Origin: Deuterostichococcus epilithicus
Taxonomy: Eukaryota > Chlorophyta > Trebouxiophyceae > Prasiolales > Stichococcaceae
Assembly (NCBI GenBank): GCA_033439295.1
Contig: JAVTLE010000013.1
Location: 930,001 to 994,000, forward strand
DNA: 64,000 bases
Reading direction: 5' to 3'
Shown here: positions 41,651-54,300 of the stretch, in pieces
Numbering within the stretch: position 1 is the stretch's first letter
How the letters are laid out: the number at the start of each line of letters is the position of its first letter
Program-made: the position numbers and the translations under genes
Notes under the pieces: model-generated
Told to the model about the DNA's origin: nothing
Database searches by the model: none
Seen by the model: the letters and a program-made list of their open reading frames with translations, nothing else

Positions 41651-44600
41651 TCAAGCCGATGCCGCAGCCGAGAAGCGGCGCTGCAGGTCGAAGAATGAGT
41701 ACTGGGCGTCCCGCTCCAGCTGCGTGAGCGTCTTCAGCACCGGTTGCACCTGCGTCGCAGTCGCAGGGGAACACTTTGGACCGGGCAGATGCCAACTCGC
41801 AAGACACCCCACCAGACAGCAGCCTGCGCAATCATGGACCTGGATCGGCGGCAGTGCAGCTCGAACACCACGCCAAAAGCCCCAGCTCCTTGGATTGTCA
41901 CCTGCTGCTGGTGGGCGGACAGCTCGGCGGTGGATTCCGAGTCTCGCGCCTGGCCGTACGTTCCCTTGCCAACACGCGCCGCGACCTGCGGCGGCAGGCT
42001 CATGTCCGCCGCCAGCGGGTGCACCGGCCTCCCCAGCCGCGTCTCAATCTCCTGCGCAGCGCAAGCTGTTTCGGTGGCGAGTTCCGGTGCTGGGGCAAAG
42101 TGAGCAAATTTGCCTACTCTGGTCAGCAGCAGCGAGCAGACACACAGGGGCTGGCTGGACGAATGTCATTGATGCGGGAACTGAGTATTGTTTTTAAACC
42201 CCAAACTCAGCATAATTATCAACAGCAATAGCACCAACAGCCTGATACTGCGCTGACAGCGCCACTTGCAGATGATGAGAGGGTGTGGGCATTCGCACCT
42301 TGAGCAGCATCTGCTCGTCGTACCAGATGGTGTGGCCGCCTTCGTCATTGGTCTTCGTATTTTTGGCATCTGGCTGTTTCCACGGCTGCAGCCCCTTCTG
42401 GGTGCAATACCACACCTGCGCATGCGCTCGTGGCAGGCTCAGCAGAAGCAACGCCGGAGGATGCCAGAGGACTAATAGCTCTGCATCTCAAGTGCAGACC
42501 AGCAGTGCTTTGCACGGGATGACTCAGCGAGCTCTGCACGGGGCAAGCATGGCATTGTTCCAGCTGCAGCGGATGGTAGGCACCGCGCCTTTTCAGGGAC
42601 GGTGGCCACGAAGGAGATCGCGAGGCCGAGCACATCCGCCCGGCCGACACGGCCCACCCTGTGGATGTAGTCCTCCGATCTGCGCAGTGCAGACGGACCC
42701 ATGGCATGCATAGTGTGAGGCGGTGCTATTGGGGGCAAATGTTTGGAGGAGCTGTGGAGAGACTCGGAGACCAATTTTGGGGCTCCTGAACAGGGCTTCT
42801 GAAGCTCCCTCAAAACCATGCAAGCAGGAATGCGTCAGACTGGCGCAATCGGAGTGTCGGGCGCTTTGACACGACACGGTTGTATGCAGAAGGTCGGTGG
42901 CGCCAGGGGCATGCGTTAGGGGCGCACCTGTCTGGCAGCGTCATGTTGACGACGAAGGGCAGGCCCTGGATGTCGATGCCGCGCGCCGCGACATCAGTGC
43001 AGATCAGGAACCGCACGTCGCCGTCCCTGAATGCCTGTCACAGCACGACAGAGGTGTCGGCACTCGCCTCACGGAATGCACAGGGTCACGCTGTGACACC
43101 CGGGCAGAGGGCAGGCGTGAGGCAGAGGCGTAGCCACGGTGGACCAGCGAAGCAGCCGGCTTCAGTGGGAGTTTGGAGGCCGTTCAAGGGCACAAACCTG
43201 CAGCGAGGCACGGCGCTCGTGCATGCTGCGGGCGCCGGCCAGCACGCAACAGGAGTAGGGGTTCTCCTTGCCGCTCTCTACCTTGCCCCTGAATGCCCGT
43301 CCGCCGCCTGCCACGACGCACATTTTTTCCATACCATGTGTCGCGAACCCTCAGCAGGGGCGCGCTCGGCAGCATGCAGAATGCCCAAGAACAGCGCAAA
43401 ATGCCTCTCGCCATCAAACAGTGCAAAAACTCCATTTTCTCTTCCTATTTTCGTTTGCTGCAGCAGTACCATGACTCACCCAGGCTGTTGAGGAAGGCCT
43501 CCAGGTTGTCGGCGTCGAAGTTGGTGCGCACGAACACGAGACAGCTGTCCATCTTCAGCGCATCCGCCAGCCGCTGCAGCAGCCGCGGCTTGAGCCGCTT
43601 GACCGCCTCCGACCAGTTCTCCCGAGTGTCCACGTGCGGGCCTGCGCATACAACAGGAGCGGCTGGTTGAGGTGTCACAACGTGCAACTCGCAGGCGTTG
43701 GCAGGCAGATGAATATGTAGTGTAAGAAATGCTGCCGGGCAGTGTGGTAACGTAGGATGGCGCTGCGCAGCAGCACGTACAATTGCAGATCGGAAACCCT
43801 GCCACCGTCTGTGGAGCAATTTGACGCTTCTGTTTTGACACCTGACCAGGGGCAGCATTCGCAGCACAGTTGGCCAATTTCACAGCCTAAGACCCAGCGC
43901 AGAGACCACCTGTCGTGTCCAGCTTGTGCGCATTGTCGGTGGGCACCGGCGGCTCGGACTGCAGCCAGGAGCGATCCTCCCGCGGGTCGACAGACACCAG
44001 CACGTGGTCTACTGTCTCTGGTACTGCGTCCTTGCCCTGCGACCGACGTCACACCATCACACTGTCATCTACAGCCCGGTGCCGTCGGCAGCGTCGTGTG
44101 TCGGTTCCACTCGCCCGCGGGATGGCATGACGCCTCTCGGCATCGCGGGAACTGCAGTTGCGGCCCTTGAAGCATTGCAAGTGTTTGATAATTCGACTGT
44201 CCACGCAGCGTGCAGGGCCCGCCGTGTCGCAGGGGCGAAGACAAAAGGGGTTGGTGTGAAGACAGGCCTGGCTGGAGAGCGGTGCACCTTGAGGTCGAGG
44301 TACACTGGGTTTTGGCAGATCTTAGCCGCCAGCTCCCTGATCTCGGGCGAGTGCAGCGTGGCAGAGAACAGCAGCGTCTGCAGCCGGCTCGCCCCCTCGC
44401 CGCCCTTGGGCAGCCGCGCAAACAGCTTGAGGATGGCGTCCTGCGTCCCAGGGTTTAGGGGGTAGGGTTGGGGAGGGCCCCCCTGTTGCAGTCGCAGCCG
44501 CCAAGAGGCCTCGAGCAGTCGGGTGGCAGACTGGCACGCCGGCTCCGCTACGGCTCCGGCTTCCGCCGCTGAGCTGCTGCCGCTGGCGCCACCGCTGTTG

Positions 44601-47373
44601 CCCTTCCGGCTTTTCCCGCTGCCGCTGCCAGGCAGCAGAATATGGCACCGAGAGCGAGAACCCAAAAGCTAGTAGGGTTCAGGAGCACCTGGTTGCCGGT
44701 GTCCAGCAGGCGGTCCGCCTCGTCCAGAACAAAGAATTTGATGCCCGCCACCGACAGCTTGCCGCTGTCTATGTAGTCCATCACCCGCGCTGCATGTAGC
44801 AACAAAAGGCTTGGAGCAGGGTTGATAGGGTTTTCACAAGTTTTCAAATTCACGACTTGCAGTGGGGGACAGCTGCTGGGGCGCGCGCCGCCGAGGGGTC
44901 GCTCCAGAGGCCAGATCCGCGAGATGCAGGCTGTAGTCCCAAGCTTGGGCCGCCGCCGTTGGCAACAGGCAGACGTGGCAAACACGCAAACATCCAAGCG
45001 GCAATGTCTATCTGCATGCTGAAGGTGCATCTCACCGGGTGTGCCGACAACAACATCGACGCCCGCTTTCAGGGCCTTCTCCTGAGCGCCCGCCGGCACG
45101 CCGCCAATGAGCAGCACGTTGTCTAGCCTGCAAAGAGTGTGGTACACGGACACAGGCCCGACTCTCACCACTGAGCCGGGGTACATGACCTATGCAGTCT
45201 GCTGCCGCAAGCCTGCTGGCGGGAGTGCTGGCACCGGACTTCGGCGCGGCAGGTGTGCGTCAGGCGGGCAGCACTTGCCATGTGTGGTCCCACGGACCGC
45301 TGGCGGTGTCCGAACCGAGGGTCCGACAGCCCACCTGGGGCTGACCAGGTGCTTCTTGAAGGCCGTGATGCAGTCGTGTGTCTGTTCCGCCAGGTCGCGG
45401 GCCGGCTCCAGGATGAGCGCAGTGGGGCCGCGCGCGCCACCGGCTGCTGCCGCCGCCGACACATCATCCTCGGCTGCACATGGGCAGGACCGCAGCGTGA
45501 GCTGTGCGGCTCCTGTCACAACGCTGCCTTTGACGGCTCAGTCGAAGTGCTCCGGCGCTGAGCAGCTCATTGGCTGGGACAGGGTGGCCTGGCAGCAGGA
45601 GTTTCATTTACAAGCTCAGCAGACACACCGCCTGGCAGACCTTTGTCAGCAACGCCGCTCTATGTGACTTGAAACGAGAGACTTGTTTGCCCCCTCCGCC
45701 CTCAACCCTACCTGAAACGATGCTGGAGGGCGGCGCGCCGGCGAGGCCCACAAAGCCGGACGGCGGCCCAAAGGCGAACGGCGTCGCGCCAAAGTTGAGC
45801 GCCACCTCTGCGTTTTTTAGGCACACCGCGGGGTACAGCGCCCGGCCGCGCAGAGCCTGCGGCAGCTCGAAGGCTGGGCCCAGGTCCGCGCCGTTCTTGG
45901 TGAACGAGACCGAGTGGCCGCCGCAGTCGAGCAAGCAGCCGACAGCATCGCCGAGGCCTGCGCAAACCGGGATATGTTATGCTGGATCCTTGAAAACAGC
46001 GGCGCGACGTGCGGCGGCGGCCGGCAATGTTGCTGCTTCCAGTGCAGCGCAAGCGGCACAGGCCAGCCCCTTGGCGGTGCGGCGCCAGCGGCAAACAGCG
46101 ATGCGGCATGGCGGGGTGGAAACGACCTCACCGAACGACTGGCCGTAGTCCTCGAAGGATTTGCCGAAGGACTTTTTGCCGGTGCCGCCAAAGCCGAAGC
46201 CCTGGCGGTCCATGCCCAGCTCCAGCGACGCGGCCCGAGTCGCCCAGCCCAGGCGGCACAGGCCCTCGTCCGTGACGCGTGCCTCAAAGTACACCTGCAA
46301 CAGACATCAGATTATCTTGTTGCAGCAACAGCCACATAAAAATGGTCGGGATCCAAGTCGCACAGAGGCTCTGGGGAAGCTAGCCTCCAGCGGTGACGTG
46401 CTTGACTAGGACACGTGGTTGCATGGGCACCAGGAATAGTCGAATAGCAGTCACCTTGCCAGAGATAGCGCCGACCTTGCCCCGGGCGCCAGCCCACGCC
46501 TGCTGTGACCGCGACTGGCAGCTCAGACCTGCAGCGTGACAGCACATGAGGGTGAATCGATATCGGTGCATCCTCCGCCATTCACTGTGCAGGTGTGTGA
46601 TCCAGGCGCTGACTTGGCGCTTGGCGTGGAGAGTTCCAAAGCGAAGTAACATGCGACTCGAGCTCACCGTCTGAGGACACCGCAAGCACGTTGTCTCGGT
46701 CGAGAGCGCTCATAGTGCATGGCACCTTTCTATGCTTTGACCTGCAGGTGGCATTTGGTCGTCAGGCAACCACCACCAGTCGTTCAGCCTGTTGATTGTT
46801 CATGCGCCATGCTTCCTGTGCCACGCATACACCCGTCTCCTTCTCAGCGGTGCTTGCTGTGCATCAGACAGTCTGCTGAGCCGCACATGGGCATGCATTT
46901 CAAAGGCCTTGCATGCCGCCAACATGACGCGCACACCCTGCTGCCGGGCCGCCGTCAGTAGCGCCCTTCTGCCGCGCCTGCAGCGTCTCATGCACGATCT
47001 GCAGCACCGGCAGCGCAAAGGCGCCGGTCTTGCCGGAGCCCGTCTCCGCCGCCGCCAGCACATCGCCGCCGCCGAGGATCAGCGGCACCGCCTCTGCCTG
47101 GATGGGGGTCGGCAGCCTGCAACGGGTAGCACATATCAACCACGAGGGCTGGACGGCAAACTCTGCAGCTCTTGTGAATTGCAGGGATTCCGGCGTCACA
47201 CCGTGTTGTGATCGATCTTCGAGTCCGTATGCACTGCATGCACACTCGGCACGCTTCGCGTGCCACGAGCTGGCCAGGTGCGCCAAAGCAGGGAATTGCA
47301 CTCACGTCCATCCCAGCTCCTCAACTGCCCTGATGAGCTCGGGCAGTACGCCGACCTCTTCGAATGCGGACAT
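41651..47373 (-). CDS. DDX1: DDX1-type DEAD-box RNA helicase with SPRY insertion
   Basis: DDX1 is an RNA-dependent ATPase and, in animals, a subunit of the RTCB tRNA ligase complex. Exon 1 (47373-47306) gives [20 protein letters not shown]. Exon 2 from 47116 has [19 protein letters not shown] and [10 protein letters not shown]. The DDX1-specific SPRY insert follows Walker A: exons near 46715-46668, 46528-46456, 46296-46131 ([11 protein letters not shown]) and 45960-45712 ([28 protein letters not shown]). Then come [11 protein letters not shown] (45478-45334), VVVGTPG (45128-45034), [12 protein letters not shown] (about 44790-44692), [11 protein letters not shown] (44442-44290), [13 protein letters not shown] (about 43641-43485), [14 protein letters not shown] (about 43030-42930), HRVGRVGR (about 42687-42589), WYDEQMLLK (about 42419-42302), the YGQ motif, and a C-terminal exon at 41750-41651 that corresponds to LAALEKEAQTSF in human DDX1. 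All helicase motifs are intact and the domain order is full length. Confidence 0.95.
44450..44476. repeat. G-rich telomere-like tract in a DDX1 intron
   Basis: GGGTTTAGGG followed by GGTAGGGTTGGGG, about two degenerate TTTAGGG units. This may be a chance G-rich tract. Confidence 0.35.
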
Positions 47374-48036
47374 GCTGGCTTATGAGGGCCCAGCTCCCGG
47401 CCACGCGGCACCTGCCGCTCCCCGACGCTCTGCACTTGCTGGCAATGGGCCAAAGAATGGTTCGCTGTTTAACACGATGTGACCAAATGAGCTGCACCTG
47501 ACGATCGACGTGGTCAGTCAGGCACTCAGGCACGGCGAAGTCTTTCTCAAGTCCCGTGGAGAATGGTCGAACGCGATCGGCACAGCTTTGCAACGTGTGA
47601 ATCGCGCTACGACACGAGGAATGCGGTGACAACTGCGTTGGGACAAGACTTGGACGTCGATGCCAACATCGCTATTGCAGCGCTGATGGCAACTGGCGCC
47701 AGAAAAAGCAGCTCTTCCGGAGTGGTTCCGGAAATCATTGATGGCAATCAGAATTTGCACCGCCTGCCTTGCAGCCCAGCAAATCAGTCGTCTTGCAGAT
47801 CCTGAAGGCTCCATTCGAAAAGCTGTTTCGATCGGCCGCAGTGGACTGCTTGTCTCCTAATACCGTCTCTGCAACGGCTGGGACCCTGTCCGGCTCATAT
47901 AAGCGTGTCAGTCATGTGGCGCAGCACCGTGCGATAGTCTGCAAATTGTCAGATCCTGCTACAGGGTACCTCGAGGCTCAGGATCTTGAGTGCGTCAAGA
48001 CGCCGTAGTGACGGCGCGGCAGGTACACCATTCACC
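47374..48036. promoter_or_regulatory. Divergent region between DDX1 and SEN54
   Basis: The region lies between the DDX1 start and the first + strand open frame leading to SEN54. No TATA element is obvious. Both flanking genes act in tRNA splicing, so a shared bidirectional promoter is attractive but inferred. Confidence 0.45.
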
Positions 48037-48573
48037 ATGGACAGTCGGGGCGCCGCAGAGGCACAGCATGTTCCGGATGCACCACCAGCTGCAGCCGAAG
48101 CGGTGCAAGAATCTCTAGCAGGCCAGGCCGTCCCAGCTGCTGCTGCATCAGGTGCACAGCACGATCACGGCCAGGAGCCACAGCTGGCACCAGAGATGCC
48201 GCCGGCGATGGAAGCCAATGCGCCCAGTGACGCAGCTCAACCTGACGCAAACCCACTGCCGGGCCCGCCAGCAGCAACAGATGCACGGCAGCATGGCGCA
48301 GCGGCGATCCGCCGGCCTGAGAGCCCGTCAGCGGCTCTGAACCCGGAACGAGGCTATGGCGCAACGGCGCACGCGGCCGCCGGCCATGCAGGCGAGCCGC
48401 CGCCAGACCCGGCTGCTGCGCTGCAGGAGCGGCTGGAGACGCTGCTTGCCACGTTGTCGACTCCGCACACCAAGTGCGCTGATCTTCTGGTCCTGATGCG
48501 GAGCGGTTTCCGGGCGGTGTACAGGCAGCCTGCTATGATGCAGGGATCTCCACAACAACATGGAGCCCCTTAA
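48037..48573 (+). CDS. Ala/Pro/Gln-rich open frame, possible SEN54 5' exon or separate gene
   Basis: An uninterrupted 178-codon frame starts ACCATGG and is low complexity for ~120 residues. It ends with a more ordered segment (ERLETLLATLSTPHTKCADLL). It lies directly upstream of the first recognised SEN54 exon on the same strand. I could not find a splice pair joining it in phase to SEN54. It may be an N-terminal exon, an upstream cistron, or non-coding GC-rich sequence. Confidence 0.35.
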   Translation: MDSRGAAEAQHVPDAPPAAAEAVQESLAGQAVPAAAASGAQHDHGQEPQLAPEMPPAMEANAPSDAAQPDANPLPGPPAATDARQHGAAAIRRPESPSAALNPERGYGATAHAAAGHAGEPPPDPAAALQERLETLLATLSTPHTKCADLLVLMRSGFRAVYRQPAMMQGSPQQHGAP

Positions 48574-48641
48574 AAACGCTCCGTATCCGTGATCATGTGG
48601 CATGGCCAAAGTGCCAACGGCAACCCTTTTATCCGCACAGA

Positions 48642-50969
48642 ATGAGCTGGTCGGCAGCGGTGTGGCGGCCAGAGGCTAAGCATGCGGAGGTGGTCGTCAA
48701 AAAGTCGCCATATCTCGACCGCATGGGTGGGCTGCATTGCACGATGTGCAACCCAATACCGAAAACCTATGGCTGCAGCGTACTTGTTGTCAAGTGCACT
48801 GCAACGAGAGGTTCGTCCGGAGTGCCCACTGATCTGCGACGGCACTTTGGTGACCGTGTTGTGTTCAATGTTGCAGGTTGGACGCAGAGAGGCAAGCGGT
48901 ACCTGCACGTCGAGGAAGCTGTGTGAGCGCCCACACAACTTTATGCACAGCAGCCGCGCCTTGCAGCAGGCCGGCGCACTCTGGTGCTCAGCACGCCAAT
49001 TGGGGCACATGTACATTGCCAACTGGCCAGACGGCAGGGCAGGGCGCCTCGAATATGTCTCTGAGCATGGTGTCGCTGAACATCATAACGCAACCCATGA
49101 GAGCAAGTCGGGCATTGTGAATCGAGATGCAGCTGCAGATCAGGAATGGCTAGCTGCAGGCTTCCTGTCCCATCCGCAGGGCACGCACAGGGCGCTACAT
49201 GCGAGCTAGCTAGTGTTCGACCCTGCTTGCACGATTCAAACCACTCGGCACCGCCTGCTCAGGTACCTGGTGGAGCGCTCGGACCTCTTCCTGGTGGTGG
49301 ACGAGGCGGCGCCCGGCGGCGGCGGCGGCACACGGCAGCGCCCGCTGTCGGTGCAGGAGTCCCTCGAGGCGCTGGTGCGTCTGACATTATTTTGTTTGTC
49401 ACCCTCGAGCTAGGGCCCTTAAGCTGATGGTCATTGGCTGCTGGATAGAAGGCTATGTTCTGCTGACTGCGATTCGTCCCGCTGGGTGGTCTGGATTTGC
49501 TGTGTCTGAAACGGCCAAGCGCTGCAGGGTGACCGCGCGCGCGGTTTGGCAGCAGGCTTGGTCCTCTGCGGACAGCATGTGATTCGACAAACGCGTGCAG
49601 TGTGCTTGCTGACGACATCCGCCTACTTGATGCACCTCCTGCACCTCGGCCTGCGGAGATGACGGGCACACAGAGCGTCACAAGGCCCCTGACTGATGGC
49701 CAGGTTCTGTTGGTGAGACCTCCGAAGGAATGTGCTCGCAGGTTGCAACTGGCTACCCGCTGAAACACTACAGGGTGTACGCATTCCTGGCAAGGGCGGG
49801 CTACATCGTCTACAGGTCTGCTTGCCTTTGATGTAGAAGGGATTACTGGATGATTGAAGGCTCTGTCACAGGTGTCATGCTGCCATCTGCCCCAGTGCAG
49901 CGGCAATCATCTGAACGCGAGGCCTCTGGGACGACACTACTTGGGGCAGTTTGAAAATCTGACAGTCGGTGCCCGGCCGCAGGCACCCAGAGATGGCGCC
50001 AGTGCCGGCCTCAGCGACAGCACCAGCCGAGGGTGAGCCCCGGCTAGCGCACAGGTGCGCGGTCCCACTCTAAAGTCAGCATGCTCGTCACTTCTCTCGA
50101 GGCAGTCGGCTGTCTGCCGGTTCGACAGCTGTGCAGGGGCGCTCACCTCGCCTGCTCGCGGCCCGCGTGCGATTGCTATGGCTCCTTCTCTGCTGTCGCA
50201 CCTGCGCGCCTCCGCAGCTGCTTGACCGCCTCGACTGCCGGCCGCCCAGGCTGCCGAAGCTGAAGCCGCTGCGGCAAGCGGACTCGGAGCACGACCCGCA
50301 GGACAGCACACCGGCAGCCGTCCTGGTGCGCCTCCTCTCCAGCAGGCCGGCTACGATCCCTGCCGGGACGGTGCACGAGCGTGCTGGCTGCCGACGGGCA
50401 TCTGCACTTGTCATTCACGTCGTGACTCGTTACGAAACCGAGAGGAGCATGGCCGCAGGGAGAGGCCCAGCCGAAGCTGGTTCACCCTGGTCTGAGGTTG
50501 GCTCACCTGGTGCCCCAGGCACTGGACGTTTTCAGACCCAATGCCAACTTCAGCCGCAAGAAGGCGGTCCGCCCTGACTTCAGGTGGGTGGCAGTGTTCG
50601 ACTCAATTGCAGGCATCAGAATATCGCCGCAGAGTGCACATTGCCGCGCAGTCCTCCCCTTCTTCGCAGCGTCGCAGAGCAGATGTATGCAAGGCGCCGA
50701 CACCATCCTCCGCGTCTGTGCAACATCAAGGTGCACGCTCATACAAGTGCAATCCACCAGGCAGCATCCGGCCAGCTGTGAGGGGAGGGCCTGCCCGCTC
50801 TTGCAGGGTCGCGATCGCGGGCGACATGTTTCCGAGCGCCGCTAGCATGGCGCGCACGCAGGCGGCCAGCGGCGTCGTCCCCGTGCTGTATGCGATCGTG
50901 GACCACGGGGACATCGACTTCTTCAGCACGGCCAGCCAGCGCGTGGAGGACGCCTTCCCGCCGCAGTGA
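48642..50969 (+). CDS. SEN54: tRNA-splicing endonuclease subunit SEN54
   Basis: Structural subunit of the heterotetrameric endonuclease that removes introns from nuclear pre-tRNAs. Exon 48642-48726 has AVWRPEAKHAEVVVKK, like the plant W-P-E-x-x-x-AEVV-KK block. Exon 48877-48922 reads WTQRGKRYLHVEEAV. Exon 49263-49374 has YLVERSDLFLVV and LSVQESLEAL. Exon 49742-49815 has GYPLKHYRVYAFLARAGYIVYR, the Sen54 YxVxxxLkxxGYxV signature. The C-terminal exons 50519-50583 (LDVFRPNANFSRKK) and 50807-50969 (VLYAIVDHGDIDFFS) match the human FDVYQADAVATFRK and ALVDHGDISFYS regions. Phases agree within each block. The exon or exons between 49815 and 50519 could not be resolved, and the true start may lie upstream. 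It is divergent from DDX1. Confidence 0.87.
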
Positions 50970-51399
50970 TTCTTCAGAGGAATTTTTGGAGCCGGGGCGG
51001 ATGAAAGTCTGGTCTCTGCTACGGTTCGCGATCTCGCTGAGAACCGGAGCTGTCGAAGCATGGTTGCGGCAGGTGTTGCGAGCTTGGGAATGTGTCTCTG
51101 GACTGCAGTGTCCTAAGTAGGCTGTCAACAAGAATGGGGCCAGGTTTATATGCTGACTTGAGGCGCTCCGAAACAGTGAAAATCATTGCTGGGACGACCT
51201 CTGACATTAACCGCCCAATACCAAAGTTGCATTGCGCAAACCACGCTCGACTATCCAGAACAAAAGAGAACAAGACAGAATCCAATCCCAACTTCGCATC
51301 TCGATACTAGCTGATAAGCTGAGGGGTTGGTCTGCTGGGGTCAGCAGCAATGCGATGACAAAAGCAGCACCGGTGCCGACCGTGCAATGGACCCTGCAA

Positions 51400-54300
51400 T
51401 CAGAGCCCCCTCGCAGCGCGCACTGCTGCAATTTTCTCCTTTAGCGGCTGGCTGATGACGTCTGCTGTCTTCGGCAGCGCCTGCCACTCCGCCGCCACGC
51501 GCTTGCGCACCGTCGAAAAGTCATCCCAAGGCCCCTGTGCAGCGGACAGGATCCTCAGCACTCCTGGTGCTACCCAACAAAGCTGTGGTTGTGGTTTCAC
51601 CTTCCAGTCCATCTTCCATGCGAAGTGCTGTTGGAAAGTGCAGGCCTTACGCACCTGCCCTGGCATATCTCTCAGGGCCATTGCTGTGAGGTTTATAGAG
51701 TTAGGCTCAATTTGGCACATCCAGCGGCCGCATGTCATACACGGTGCGCAGAAGCCCTGTGGTTTCATGGCTTTATTTGTATGATGGTCTTCTCTAGCGT
51801 GAGGTTCAGCACCTCCAGTGGCCGCATATCGTATGCAGTGCGCAGCAGGTTCTCTTCGGCGCCGACATCGCCGCCATCGGCCGGGAACACAGTCGGCACG
51901 CCATCCACGCGCATGACCGCGAGCACGCCTGGCAGCGACTGCGCGCAGGGTTGGGGAGGGGTTATAACGGTTTGCTGTCTCGTCCCTCCAGGTGGCCTGG
52001 CGTCTAGCACGGCACGGGCTTCGAGCTTACAATCTGGAGCTTTGGGCTTGACTATTCATTCCAACTCCGCGCAGTGACCAGAGTCAGATGTGAACCGGAG
52101 AGCAGGTGTGTCGGTCGTTGCCGCACTGTCTTTCCGGCGTCGGACTTGGGCATCTTGGCGATGTCGCGGGCGGAACCGTCGGCGTACACGATGTGGCACA
52201 GCTTGGTGGCGAACTGCATGGTGTCGCGATTGACTTTCTGCAGCAGTCCGCCCCCCATGCCATACGCCACCGCCTGCGGCAGTCGTCGGGAATGCGAGAA
52301 TTGACGTGAAGAACTGAGGATCGTCGAGTTGTCAGCTGATGTGGCTGAAAGGGTCTGCAGCTCGAGCGCCGCAGAAGGACAGCTCACAGCAAGGCTCCCA
52401 ACAGTGTCTGTGAGGCAGCCGGATCCTGTCTCTGAACGCAGTTTTCGTTCGAGGGGGCAGCATCCCTCCCGAGTGTCTGCTGCAGCTCATGGGGTCAACA
52501 CCAGCTCACAGGGTCAAAACCACAGACATGCAGTCCCAGGTGCAGACGCACCTCGGCGCTGAAGCCGGCGTCCAGCACTGCATCCATGATGCGGCCGAGC
52601 GTGGCGACGTTGATGCCGTCGCCCTGGATGACGCCGCAGCCCCGCGGCCTCTTGAAGCCCTTGGCGTTGACGTCGCACCCAAACACCTGCAGTTGCGAGG
52701 CACCACCACTGTCTCCATGAGCAAAAAGTGGAGGAAACCCATCCTCCGAGTGACAGCTCCTTCCTCGATTCCAGCTTCGGGCCACACAGCCCTCGCCCTC
52801 GTGTATCATTGGTCCAGCCCCTGACGGACACAAGCGCATGTGACCAGATTTCTGGCCACAGGCACCTAGTAATTTCCCTCGGCCGCCTCCCCTGGCTCAC
52901 CTTTTCAGCGGCATGCAGCGCCATGAGCACGGCCTCGACGGGGTCGCCGGAATCCGGGCGCAACACGATGAAGCCGCCGGCCTCGATCTGCGGACATCAT
53001 GTACGCGTAAAGCATCGTTGGGATGATTTGTCAGTGCTGCTGGAGAAGCATTCGCAAAGGCAAAGCCTTCGACAGGTCAAGACCGATTGTTGAGGAGAGT
53101 GTCGTGGCACAGGAGAGAGCTGCAAACGACACAGCTACAAAGCACCTGTTTGGCGGCAATTGATGGCAGCACCTCCGAAAGCGCCTGCGGGAGGGTAGGC
53201 AAATTCAGACGGCAAATATGAACTGGACTCACCAAAGCGTTGCGCAAAGCACTGCATCAGCGCAGTGCACGGACCCTTCAGTTCAAGGTGAAACTTGTTG
53301 GGTTACATGCGAAACACACGCCGCATTGACACAGGTCTCACCGCGGCATAGTCGTAGCTGTCCATGACGACGGAGAACAGGCCGCCGCCAAAGTGCGTGA
53401 TCATGTTCTCTATGGCCTCCCGCTCCGAGGCCCACGCTGTCATGACGCTGTGCTCTGTGGCGGGTATGCTGGACGCCACTGGCTCGCCGCCATTCAGCTC
53501 AAACTGCAGGCAGAGTCAAGACTTTGAGAGGCTTTGTAGAGCTGCGGGTTGGGGCAGTGCGCACTGTCGTCTGAGCACTCACGCAGCACCCTCGTGGGCA
53601 GAGCTGGGGAAGTCTCGGCCAGCGCAGGGGGACGCGCAGCAGGCTGGCTCCGGCTCGGCAGGGAGTGCGTCAAGTCATTATGCCGCAGGCGTGCTGCCGC
53701 TGTCGTGAGCGCCTCCAGGCTGAGCAGGGAGGCAGATCATCCTTCACTCTGCTTGCATGCATGTGCAGCGGTTCCTTGTGAAGCGCCCGACCTGTGCGTA
53801 GTAGGCTGCGGACATTGTGTCGGTGCCGTCAAAGTTGAGCATGTGGGCGACACCGCCGATGACGCTCTGCTCCACGCACGTGCAACCGCGGAAGCCAAAG
53901 TCGTGCAGCCGGCTGCCCAGCAGAGGTGAGGCCGTGCCCTGCGTTTTGGAGAGATACAGCTCTTGATCTGTGTGAGTCTGGGGTGGCAATGATGCTCACG
54001 AAGGTCGGCAGGCAGCTGGTGATGGTGGAAAAGTGTTTTATGATGTATGATATACATGTTCGAAGACGCATGCCGATCCCCAGCTTGCCAGCAGGCCGGC
54101 ACTGTGCAAGGCATGTGACAGCACACAGGTTTCCGGAGGAGTTTCTAGAAAGATTCACACATCATCGACGCTGCGCTCAAAGCCCGCTTCAATGATGTCC
54201 CTCGCCCGCCGACTGAGCGTCGCAACTGTGGTGGGGTACCTGCAATGAAATTGGCTTCTGGCATCCGTGGGTGTGGTTTTTAGAGTAAGCTGCCACACTG

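Noticed and set aside
48573-48641. Possible splice joining the 178-codon frame to SEN54
   Set aside because: No donor in the frame keeps phase with the acceptor at 48640, so I left the two features separate.
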